Positions 1 to 7,449 of a DNA stretch of 64,000 nucleotides are shown piece by piece. The notes below the pieces were generated by a model. It did not search any database and was not told the origin of the DNA. It saw nothing but the letters and a program-made list of their open reading frames with translations. The DNA comes from Arcanobacterium pluranimalium (GTDB lineage Bacteria > Actinomycetota > Actinomycetes > Actinomycetales > Actinomycetaceae), in contig NZ_JAFBCS010000001.1 of the NCBI RefSeq assembly GCF_016907845.1, positions 1 to 64,000 on the forward strand, read 5' to 3'. Within the stretch, counting starts at the first letter, position 1; each line of letters opens with the position of its first letter. The position numbers and the translations under genes are program-made.

Positions 1-215
1 TTCCAGCTGGTGATCAGCGCGCTTCTTGGCGTACTGAGATTGATGATGTATCCGAATTCCACCGCCTGGAAATCCAACACTTCTTCGAAGTGTACAAGGA
101 TCTCGAGCCAGGTAAATCTGTAGATGGCGCCCACTGGGTTGGCCGAGAAGAAGCTGAAGCCGAAATTGTTCGTTCCTTTAAGCGAGCAGAAGAAACCGGG
201 TATTACAATCACTGA
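1..215 (+). CDS. ppa: Inorganic pyrophosphatase, C-terminal part (partial)
   Basis: The frame entering the window reads PAGDQRASWRTEIDDVSEFH and ends in TGYYNH. It contains FFEVYKDLEPGK followed by a WVGREEAE segment, which matches the C-terminus of soluble family I inorganic pyrophosphatases (EIxHFFExYKDLEPGK). The enzyme hydrolyses PPi to phosphate in the cytoplasm and pulls biosynthetic reactions forward. The start and the metal-binding aspartates lie upstream of the window, so only about 70 residues are visible. A strong hairpin follows the stop. Confidence 0.9.
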   Translation, partial: PAGDQRASWRTEIDDVSEFHRLEIQHFFEVYKDLEPGKSVDGAHWVGREEAEAEIVRSFKRAEETGYYNH

Positions 216-235
216 GCTTAAGTGATATGAGCTGG

Positions 236-280
236 GAGCGGGGTATCAACCTTTTGGTGTTGATACCCCGCTCGGCTTTT
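236..280 (+). terminator. Rho-independent terminator after ppa
   Basis: A perfect 15-bp stem (arms 236-250 and 259-273, GAGCGGGGTATCAAC) with an 8-base loop is followed by a short T run (277-280). It lies 20 bases after the ppa stop. Confidence 0.8.
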
Positions 281-407
281 ACGAGATACAACCCGCTCGA
301 TTATCCTCGCGCTGCTTAGGGCTACTAAGAGATACTTAGAAAGAGCTTAGAGACGTTTAGAAGAACTGTGCAATCAGCTCGTCGGTTATCGAGCATAGGA
401 CATTAAT

Positions 408-465
408 GAACTGCTCCCCGAAAGAAGAAACCAAATTAATCGGTTCAACTTTCAGGGAGCAGTTC
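408..465. terminator. Long-loop hairpin downstream of the NlpC/P60 gene
   Basis: Arms of about 17 bases (408-424 and 449-465, GAACTGCTCCC core) pair with one G-T wobble. The loop holds a second weak pairing (AACC/GGTT). It sits about 60 bases past the leftward endopeptidase stop and may end that transcript. There is no clear U run, so the role is inferred. Confidence 0.45.
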
Positions 466-528
466 AATCGTTTAACACCACTACGCCACACATCGCGATT
501 TTGGCGAAGTTACCGAAACGGCGCTTGT

Positions 529-2133
529 TTAGAGCACACGCAGGTAGATTGGCCTACCCCAGATCGGAGCCTCAGAGGTGCCGCGTGATGGATCGTGCGC
601 CGCGATATGACGACCATTTCCAGTGTAGATGCCCACGTGACCTGGCCAGTAGAGAATATCTCCTGGGCGAGCCTGGGAGGGCGACACTTCATATGCGCCG
701 TATGCGGCAAAGATTCGCGCTGAGGAATGAGGAATCGAATATCCGAAATGCCGGAACACGAAGCTCACAAAGCCTGAACAATCCCAACCGTTAGGCGTGC
801 TTCCACCCCAAACATAAGGCACACCGGAGAATTGGCGTGCGTAGCTGATGAGTGATGCACCAGTCGAGCCATCCGATGGCGGAGCGGCTGGACGCTGTGC
901 TGCTGCTGCCGCAGCGGCAGCAGCAGTTGCGGCAGCAGCCGCAGCCGCTGCTTGTTCCTCGGCTCGCTTTTGCTCGGCTCTGCGAGCAGCTTCTTCGCGA
1001 GTACGCTGATTAGCAGCGTCTTGCGCAGCCTTTTCTGCAGCCGCCCGCTCCGCAGCAAGGCGCTGAGCCTCAGCACGCTGACGTGCCTCTTTTTCAGCTT
1101 GAGCAATGGCAGCGGCAGTTGCTGCTGCAGCATCTGCTTCTTTCTTCTTTTGCGCAGCGAAAGCGGCGGCCTCTTGTGCAGCCTTTTCTTTCAAAGCTTT
1201 CAAATCACCATCGGCGTTAGCAGCTTCTTTTGCGAGCTGAGCAGCCGAAGCGGCAGCCGACTGGGCAGCAGCTTCCGTTGCTTTGACGTTTGTGTTTGCC
1301 TGAGACAATGCAGCAGAAGCTTGTGCAGCAGCTTTCTTTCCAGATTTGCTGTTTGCTTCGGCGATAACCAAATTTGCAGCAGCTTGTGCTTTTGCCACAC
1401 GAGTAGCTTCGAGCTGATCGAGACGCTCTCGCTCCAGTTCAACAGTTGTGCCACGCTGGCTTGCAAGTGCAACAACTAGCTCGGCTCGGCGTGAATTGGC
1501 CTGAGAAATCTGATCTTGAGCAGCTTTGATTGCTGCCTCAGTTTCATTTGCAGCAGCTTCTGCTTTCTCAGCAGCTTCACTTTGCTTGTCAGCTACTGAA
1601 TCGGCTTTCTTTTGAAGAGTGGTAGCAATTTCTTCTAGAGCTTTGTAATGCCGCACGTTGTTATCAGCATTAGATGCAAGCGACTCAAATGCTTTGCTAC
1701 GCGAAGTAGCGCTAGCCATATTGTCGGCACCAAAGAGATAGTGCGCGTTCGTTAGCTGACCAGCAGAATCCTGGTACATCGCCTGCGCAACGCTTCCCAT
1801 GGCTTGCCGTGCTTTATCTAGCTCCGCCTTCGCCTGATTGGCTTTATCTTGTGCAATCACGGCCTGATCAATGGCCTGAAGCAGCGCCGATTCAGCTTCA
1901 ATTTGAGCAGCTTTTTGCTTCGCTGCAGCAAGTTCAAGCTCATTGCTCTTCGCCGACAGCTTTGTTAATTCAAGCTCGATTCCTGCAATAGAGTTGGCAG
2001 TGCTATCTTGCTTCCCATGAGCAGCTTCGATATCGGAATCGTCAACCGGATCGGCGTACGAAACTGGAGCTATCGTGACTGTTAAGCCAACGACGCTCGC
2101 TGTTGCCAGCACGCGCTGAATTCCTCGTTTCAC
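529..2133 (-). CDS. Secreted NlpC/P60 peptidoglycan endopeptidase with coiled-coil stalk
   Basis: A 534-residue exported cell-wall hydrolase of the RipA/RipC type, expected to cut within peptidoglycan stem peptides during cell separation. After a signal peptide (hydrophobic stretch, cleavage near SYA-DP) comes a long Ala/Glu/Lys/Gln-rich coiled-coil (about 40-400) with a poly-alanine run. The NlpC/P60 domain is at about 425-534. The catalytic triad is visible: Cys in DCSGF (about 452), His in GHVGIYTG (about 499) and His in RHIAAHD (about 509). The GTG at 2133 is chosen because GGAGGA (2141-2146) sits 7 bases before it. A GTG five codons upstream lies inside or before that Shine-Dalgarno. In related proteins the coiled coil holds the domain inactive until FtsEX-type activation; that is family knowledge and not shown here. 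Confidence 0.92.
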   Translation of the reverse strand: MKRGIQRVLATASVVGLTVTIAPVSYADPVDDSDIEAAHGKQDSTANSIAGIELELTKLSAKSNELELAAAKQKAAQIEAESALLQAIDQAVIAQDKANQAKAELDKARQAMGSVAQAMYQDSAGQLTNAHYLFGADNMASATSRSKAFESLASNADNNVRHYKALEEIATTLQKKADSVADKQSEAAEKAEAAANETEAAIKAAQDQISQANSRRAELVVALASQRGTTVELERERLDQLEATRVAKAQAAANLVIAEANSKSGKKAAAQASAALSQANTNVKATEAAAQSAAASAAQLAKEAANADGDLKALKEKAAQEAAAFAAQKKKEADAAAATAAAIAQAEKEARQRAEAQRLAAERAAAEKAAQDAANQRTREEAARRAEQKRAEEQAAAAAAAATAAAAAAAAAQRPAAPPSDGSTGASLISYARQFSGVPYVWGGSTPNGWDCSGFVSFVFRHFGYSIPHSSARIFAAYGAYEVSPSQARPGDILYWPGHVGIYTGNGRHIAAHDPSRGTSEAPIWGRPIYLRVL

Positions 2134-2140
2134 CGGCTTT

Positions 2141-2146
2141 TCCTCC
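2141..2146 (-). promoter_or_regulatory. Shine-Dalgarno deciding the NlpC/P60 start
   Basis: GGAGGA on the minus strand lies 7 bases upstream of the GTG at 2133 and cannot serve the GTG at 2148. It therefore fixes the shorter reading frame, which begins with KRGIQRVL and gives a normal signal peptide. Confidence 0.75.
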
Positions 2147-2425
2147 ACGTTCCCTGAGTCAATTAAGATTTTTCGACATTACACGATCGGGCGTGTCGCT
2201 CTTGACTTTCGCCAAATTACCCACTCGCACTTCTGAGGGTATACCAAAACTGTCAAAAATGAAACACTAGAAACATAATTCACTAAATTAGCATCAATCA
2301 CTCAATTCACAAGTGTCACATTTTTTACAGGCACAACAAGATTAACATCATTCACAGTTGCAGCTCACAGCGTTGTTTTCCTAACATTTAGGCTTCGGTA
2401 CGCGCCTCCCCTACTCATCACCAAC

Positions 2426-2475
2426 TTTTGGGGCGATTCCGCAAACATCTCGATATATATCGAGAACATGCTCGA
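2426..2475. repeat. Dispersed palindrome, degraded copy 1
   Basis: The left arm is recognisable (TTTTGGGGCG, then GCAAACATCTCGATATAT), and the central TCTCGATATATATCGAGA palindrome is intact. The right arm has diverged beyond CGAGAACATGC. It resembles the full copies at 22103, 28549, 41794 and 50921. Confidence 0.65.
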
Positions 2476-2656
2476 TTCACACCAAAGTTTTGTGGCACCT
2501 TGTGATCACACCACCCCACACCTCTTCGCCACACACCTGCACCACCCACACCCATACGCCCACACCTCCCCGCCCACGCCGATGCACATCCGTCTCACCC
2601 ACGCCCGCGCCACACCTCCACCTCCGCACCCACCTGCTATTTCCCCGCTCATCTGG

Positions 2657-2662
2657 CACAAT
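2657..2662 (+). promoter_or_regulatory. -10-like hexamer of probable leaderless promoter
   Basis: CACAAT, within TGGCACAAT, ends 6 bases before the ATG at 2669. No Shine-Dalgarno precedes the ATG. The same TGGCACAAT string precedes the GTG at 28048. Confidence 0.4.
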
Positions 2663-2668
2663 GAACTT

Positions 2669-3706
2669 ATGGAAGAATCAATTCAGTGGGCTGAGGATAT
2701 GCTCGGCGCAGGCTTCACCTCCACGATCATCAATCTCGACCCCGTCGCTGGCACGCAGCAACGATGCGCGATCACTAAATATCTTCCCCAGCGCGATCCG
2801 CACCCTTTTACCCCAGCTCAACTCCCTATGAGCACCCCACAAAAAGAGTTCATCCTGATCACAATTCACGGCTGGAATGATTATTTTTACCACAAGGAAT
2901 TCTCCCGTTTCATCGGCGCTATAGGCGGCCATCTATACGCTCTTGACCTGCGCCGTTACGGCAGATCGCACCAACCTGGTGAACCCTGGGGCTACACCGA
3001 TTCGCTCGCCGTTTACGACGAAGAAATTCAGCAGGCCATCACAATTGCCCGCTCCGAGCACCCTGGCTGCCCCGTCATCATGTACGGCCACTCTACCGGC
3101 GGCCTCACCGTCTCTCTCTGGGCAGATCGCCACCCTAACAGCTTCGACGGTCTCATCCTCAATTCGCCATGGCTATACACCGATTTGTCCGGCGTGAAGA
3201 TGCGCGTCCTCAAGCCAATCGCCAAATTAATGGCCAAAATCAAGCCGCTCCATATTTTTAAAACGCACGACGACGGCTTCTACCAGAAAATCCTTAGCGG
3301 CCAACACGCTCTCAGCGCCGACGACGATCCCAACGATCCGTTCTTCACAACCGGTTGGGAAGCCGACCCACGTCTGCGCCACTTTCCCACCTTCCCTGTC
3401 CGAGCCGGCTGGATCAACACAGTACTTGCTGGTCAGAAACGTATCGCGCAAGGACTCAATATCCAGCAGCCTATCTTGGCTCTCACATCGAGCCGATCCT
3501 TGATCACCACCTCATGGTCACCGGAAGTACTCGAGGTAGACAACGTGCTCGACCTCGAGCACACCTGGCCATTGATCGAAAACTTAGGCAATGACGTCAC
3601 GCTTTGCAAAATCGACAAGGGAATTCACGACGTCGTATTCTCACGCGGCAGCGCCCGCACGCAAGCTTACCTCGCAATTACGCAGTGGATTCACGACAAG
3701 CTCTGA
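2669..3706 (+). CDS. Alpha/beta hydrolase (serine aminopeptidase S33/lysophospholipase-like)
   Basis: A 345-residue cytoplasmic hydrolase. It has an oxyanion-region ITIHGWNDYF segment, a DLRRYGRS strand-turn, the nucleophile elbow GHSTGG (catalytic Ser) and a late GIHDVVFS containing the likely catalytic His. Together these match the monoacylglycerol lipase/S33 hydrolase fold. The substrate cannot be read from sequence. The ATG at 2669 is preferred over the longer frame from 2468 because the extra 67 codons come from a C-rich low-complexity tract. The start lacks a Shine-Dalgarno but has a -10-like CACAAT 6 bases upstream, which fits a leaderless mRNA. The gene converges with the dehydrogenase, 20 bases away. 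Confidence 0.82.
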   Translation: MEESIQWAEDMLGAGFTSTIINLDPVAGTQQRCAITKYLPQRDPHPFTPAQLPMSTPQKEFILITIHGWNDYFYHKEFSRFIGAIGGHLYALDLRRYGRSHQPGEPWGYTDSLAVYDEEIQQAITIARSEHPGCPVIMYGHSTGGLTVSLWADRHPNSFDGLILNSPWLYTDLSGVKMRVLKPIAKLMAKIKPLHIFKTHDDGFYQKILSGQHALSADDDPNDPFFTTGWEADPRLRHFPTFPVRAGWINTVLAGQKRIAQGLNIQQPILALTSSRSLITTSWSPEVLEVDNVLDLEHTWPLIENLGNDVTLCKIDKGIHDVVFSRGSARTQAYLAITQWIHDKL

Positions 3707-3726
3707 ACCTCGAGCTTGCCCAACCA

Positions 3727-6700
3727 CTAGTCAGCACGCCTGCGCACGTCTTTGCCTCGCAAGAGCAGCTCCGCCAGATGCACGCCGTTCGCACCCGCGA
3801 GCTGCTGCGCCTGCGTACGACACGAGAAACCATCAGCTAGGAAGACGGCATCCTTCCGCGCCGCCCGCAACTTTGGCAAAAGCGAATTTTCAGCAATTTT
3901 CGCCGAAATTTCGTAATGCCCCTGCTCCATACCGAAATTGCCAGCGAGTCCGCAGCAGCCGCTCAGTATCGTGAGCTCAGCGCCACAGTCACGCAATAGC
4001 TTGGCGTCGGCCGCCCAACCCATCACCGAATAATGGTGGCAATGCGGCTGCGCCACAACTTCCACACCCCGCAAATCCGGCAATTTCTCCTGCTCACCAA
4101 TCCCATAGTCCACATGTGTTAACAGCTCAGCTAATGTGAAAGTCATGGCAGAAACGAGACCTGCGCGGGCGTCGTCGGGCAATAAATCGAGCACGTCGTC
4201 GCGCAAAACTGCTGTACACGATGGCTCCACGCCCACAATCGGAATCCCACTGGCGGCAAACGGTGCCAGCACTTCCAACAACATGTACAATTTCTTCTTC
4301 GCAGTACCCAGCTGACCAGTGGTAATCCACGTCAGGCCGCAACAAAGGTCGCGCGGCGGAATGAGCACCGTGTACCCCATACGCTGCAAGAGCCGCACTT
4401 GCGCTTGCGCACCACGCGTGTCGAGCGTTTCGGAGAACGAATCCGCCCAAAGCATCACATATTTCGCATTTTCTTGAGGTACGACGCCGGTGTGAGCCAT
4501 TCGCCCAAACTCACCCACATGTGTACCTGAGTCGATAAGCTTGCTGGCGATAGTCGAAAATCGCGTGGCGGCAAATCCTGGCATAGACCGCCTAGCGTCA
4601 ATTCCGACCACGGTAAATGCGGCTTTCTTGATGAAACCAATGCTCATGAGTTTATTTGCGAGGCGCGACGCCCCAGGAATTGAGGTGGCCAGACGCGCAA
4701 GAGTCGGCAAATTTCCCAGCACATAGTGGGTGCGTGGGCGAATTTTCCTCCGATAACGTCTAAAGAGCACCTCAGAGCGATAGCGCGCCATATCGACGCC
4801 AGTCGGGCAATCCGCTGAGCAGGCTTTGCATGCGAGACACAGGTCAAGCGCTCCGGCCACTGCGGAGTCGGCGAACCCGGTAACTAACGTACCGTTGGCT
4901 ACCTCTTGCAAAACTCGCATTCTACCTCGGGTAGCGTCTTTTTCTTCGCGGGTTGCCAGATACGACGGACACATGAAAAAGCCGGCGGCAGTGCGATCTG
5001 CCCGGCAATTTCCCACACCAGTGCAGCGGTGAAGGGCGTTCGTGAAGTTGCCGGCATCGTCGTGAAAATGGAAACCGCCAGCATAATCCATCTTATGAGC
5101 AGCCGGGCGGCGCAAATTCTTATCAAAAGGAACCGGATCAACCAACACGCCCGGATTCAAGAAATTCTCTGGATCAAAAATCCCTTTTACCTGCGAAAAC
5201 AATTCCACCGAATGCGGGTCAAACATGCGGGGAAGTAACTCCGATCGTGCCCGCCCGTCGCCGTGCTCCCCAGAAAGCGAGCCACCAAAGCGCGCCACCA
5301 GATCAGCCGCTTCCTCCATAAAACCGCGAAATACCTGCACACCGCTTTGCTCATCGAGCGGAAAATCGATTCGCACATGCATGCAGCCGTCGCCAAAATG
5401 CCCATACATCAAGCCCGAGAGCTGGTAAGACTCCATGAGCGCCTGCAGTTGGCGCAAATACTCCCCCAGGTGTTCGGGAGGTACGGCGCTGTCCTCCCAG
5501 CCTGGCCAGGCTTGAGAACCACTGGGTGTGCACCCACCTAATCCTGCCCCATCTGCCCGAATTCTCCACAGCTCAGAGGCCTGGGCGCCAGCAGGCAGAA
5601 TACGAACCGCATCCGTGCCAGCATCTGCGGCGAGAGCTGCAGCACGCGCGGGAACTGCAGCGGCGTCGTCACCCTCCTCGGCCCCTACCTCGATAAGCAA
5701 CCACCCACCACCTGCTGGCAAATCAGGAACACTCCCTTTTGCACGGCGGACGACGTCCACGAGCTGCGCGTCGATGCCTTCAATCGCCAAGGGCTTATGT
5801 TTGAGCAGGTCTGGCACGTGATCGGCCGCAGTGGGCATGTCAGGGTACCCCAAAACCACCAGCATTGGCGCTTGGGCGAGAGGCACGAGCCGAAGGCGCG
5901 CTTTGAGGATCGTAACAAGCGTACCCTCACTTCCTACCAGCATTTTTGCAAGATTTTCACCATTTTCTGGCAGCAGATGCTCAAGAGAATACCCCGAGAC
6001 TTGCCGCGAAAACTGCCCAAAGTTGTGCCGGATATGAGCGAGATTCTCAGAAATGAGGGTTTTAAGCTCAGGGCTCGCGTCTAGACCACGTTCAGAAGCA
6101 GTGAATTCGCGCCCCTGCCCGTCAATGCAATCGAGTTCCACCACGTTATCTGCAGTTCTGCCCCAGGCCACGGCATGAGGACCACAGGCGTTATTTCCAA
6201 TCATTCCGCCCATTGTTGCACGATTTTGGGTGGACGGATCGGGGCCAAAGCGCAGGCCATATTTCGCCGCTTCCCGTTGCAGATCACTCATGACGACGCC
6301 GGGCTCAACGAGCGCAGTGCGGGTTGCAGGGTCTATTTCCACGATGCGATTCATATGCCGCGAAAAATCGATCACTGCACCTGCCCCGATTGAGTTACCG
6401 GCTACCGAGGTGCCACCGCCACGCGAAGTAATAGGAATTTGATACTTGCGGCAGATACGTAAAGTAGAGACGACGTCGTCACGCGAGCGCGGAAACACCA
6501 CGAACGCAGGAGGAACTCGGTAATTTGAGGCGTCGGTGGAGTACTGGGCTTGGGCGAGCACCGAAGAATCGACGCTTCCAGTAATTGCTGCATTAATTTC
6601 GGTGATGGCGCTCTGTACTGCTTGAACGTCGTGTGGGGCGACGACGGATTGCTGGTGCCCGATAACGCGCTGGTGCCCAGGCACGTCACGTTGGCGCCCT

Positions 6701-6768
6701 GTGCCGCGTAGATACCCAGCGTCGTCGTGGCTCATAGCCTTGCCCTGTGCGTGCTGATTCTCATGCAT
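3727..6768 (-). CDS. FAD-linked oxidase/Fe-S oxidoreductase fusion (YdiJ-like D-2-hydroxyacid dehydrogenase)
   Basis: A 1013-residue two-part flavoprotein, the length of E. coli YdiJ. The N-terminal half carries a PCMH-type FAD domain (VVFPRSRDDVVSTLR, then TSRGGGTSVAGNSIG and DPSTQNRATMGGMIGNNACG) and the FAD-oxidase C domain ending at GSLSGEHGDGRARSE. The C-terminal half has ferredoxin-type cysteines (DLCLACKACSADCPTGV) and two CCG-type cysteine-rich motifs (DLCCGLTW, SGCCGLAGNFG). The family oxidises D-2-hydroxyacids such as D-lactate or D-2-hydroxyglutarate and passes electrons to the respiratory chain; the exact substrate here is unknown. GGAGGA lies about 11 bases before the ATG at 6768, and an internal ATG (6735) is possible. 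Confidence 0.85.
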   Translation of the reverse strand: MHENQHAQGKAMSHDDAGYLRGTGRQRDVPGHQRVIGHQQSVVAPHDVQAVQSAITEINAAITGSVDSSVLAQAQYSTDASNYRVPPAFVVFPRSRDDVVSTLRICRKYQIPITSRGGGTSVAGNSIGAGAVIDFSRHMNRIVEIDPATRTALVEPGVVMSDLQREAAKYGLRFGPDPSTQNRATMGGMIGNNACGPHAVAWGRTADNVVELDCIDGQGREFTASERGLDASPELKTLISENLAHIRHNFGQFSRQVSGYSLEHLLPENGENLAKMLVGSEGTLVTILKARLRLVPLAQAPMLVVLGYPDMPTAADHVPDLLKHKPLAIEGIDAQLVDVVRRAKGSVPDLPAGGGWLLIEVGAEEGDDAAAVPARAAALAADAGTDAVRILPAGAQASELWRIRADGAGLGGCTPSGSQAWPGWEDSAVPPEHLGEYLRQLQALMESYQLSGLMYGHFGDGCMHVRIDFPLDEQSGVQVFRGFMEEAADLVARFGGSLSGEHGDGRARSELLPRMFDPHSVELFSQVKGIFDPENFLNPGVLVDPVPFDKNLRRPAAHKMDYAGGFHFHDDAGNFTNALHRCTGVGNCRADRTAAGFFMCPSYLATREEKDATRGRMRVLQEVANGTLVTGFADSAVAGALDLCLACKACSADCPTGVDMARYRSEVLFRRYRRKIRPRTHYVLGNLPTLARLATSIPGASRLANKLMSIGFIKKAAFTVVGIDARRSMPGFAATRFSTIASKLIDSGTHVGEFGRMAHTGVVPQENAKYVMLWADSFSETLDTRGAQAQVRLLQRMGYTVLIPPRDLCCGLTWITTGQLGTAKKKLYMLLEVLAPFAASGIPIVGVEPSCTAVLRDDVLDLLPDDARAGLVSAMTFTLAELLTHVDYGIGEQEKLPDLRGVEVVAQPHCHHYSVMGWAADAKLLRDCGAELTILSGCCGLAGNFGMEQGHYEISAKIAENSLLPKLRAARKDAVFLADGFSCRTQAQQLAGANGVHLAELLLRGKDVRRRAD

Positions 6769-7085
6769 CCGGCGCCCACTCCTCCTAGCAGCCCACCCAC
6801 TGTGACTTATTACTATTGTGCATTCATTTGTGGGTTCATGGGCAGTGATGCCATATTGTGGGCTCGAGCGGATTAGATTCTTGGTGCAGAACTAGTGCCA
6901 GGCTAATAGCCAAAACTGGACTATCTAGCTTCGATCATTTCAGCACCGAAGCAACACATGCCATCGAAGAAAGGCGCAATGAGCCTGTCGCTGAATCCTA
7001 CGCAGAAAGATCATCCTCTAGCGTACTCGATCTTTATTACTCTGTTTTATTCACTTACACAAGCTTCTGACATAAGCAGCAAATA
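6769..7085. other. Intergenic region without assigned gene
   Basis: These 317 bases lie between the end of the feo operon and the start of the dehydrogenase, both leftward. I see no credible gene. A weak 7-bp inverted repeat, AAAGATC/GATCTTT (7006-7012 and 7029-7035), is the only structure noticed. The dehydrogenase promoter should lie in the A/T-rich part near 6800-6840. Confidence 0.5.
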
Positions 7086-7439
7086 CTACCCGAGATTTTT
7101 CGGCAGTTTCAGCGGGCAGCCCGCACATGCGATCTGCGCCTGCATCGACAGTGCCTCGCCCGAGCTACTGCATGCGCCCAGACCCGACGAACACAAAGAC
7201 GCCGCCGACCGCGCCATACCAATCCGCTCAAAATGCTCAAGCATAACTTTCACGAATACTTCGGACGTGCCCGTCTGCATCGCAACTTGATGCACGGTTT
7301 TCCCCTCACGCAACAGCGAAAGCACGCGATCCGAGGCGTGGGTGGAAGCACCAGAGAGCGCAGCCATGCCCTCCGGCACAGGCGAACCCGCCCGACCGTC
7401 GTCTTTCCCTCGCCAGGGCAAACGAAAACCAGCCATCAC
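7086..7439 (-). CDS. FeoC-like small winged-helix protein with cysteine cluster
   Basis: A 117-residue protein at the end of the feo operon, 10 bases after feoB. The middle (about 38-75) reads as a helix-turn-helix (VLSLLREGKTVHQVAMQTG). The tail contains four cysteines (SLCSS, GACSS, IACAGCPL). Enterobacterial FeoC is a small winged-helix protein with a cysteine cluster that modulates FeoB, so position and layout suggest an analogous role. Sequence similarity to E. coli FeoC is not evident, so homology is an inference. The first codon is GTG with ATG immediately after, and the ribosome site is weak. Confidence 0.65.
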   Translation of the reverse strand: MMAGFRLPWRGKDDGRAGSPVPEGMAALSGASTHASDRVLSLLREGKTVHQVAMQTGTSEVFVKVMLEHFERIGMARSAASLCSSGLGACSSSGEALSMQAQIACAGCPLKLPKNLG

Positions 7440-7449
7440 GTCAATCTAC

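Larger units (their letters stand above)
2134..2668. other. Intergenic region with degraded palindrome and C-rich tract
   Basis: This divergent gap of more than 500 bases holds an A/T-rich upstream region for the leftward endopeptidase (about 2160-2400, no confident promoter), a degraded copy of the dispersed palindrome (2426-2475) and a strand-asymmetric C/A-rich tract (about 2505-2640). An open frame from 2468 runs through the tract into the hydrolase, but its His/Pro/Thr composition follows from the CAC/CCA repeats and does not resemble the hydrolase family. I treat it as non-coding. Confidence 0.6.

Noticed and set aside
952-1479. Long plus-strand open frame opposite the NlpC/P60 gene
   Set aside because: It is a shadow of the Ala/Glu/Gln-rich coiled-coil coding region; there is no ribosome site and the composition is Ser/Leu/Cys-rich.
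2468-2668. N-terminal extension of the alpha/beta hydrolase rich in His, Pro and Thr
   Set aside because: It translates a C/A-rich repeat tract next to a palindrome, has no ribosome site and does not resemble the hydrolase family. The start at 2669 is better.
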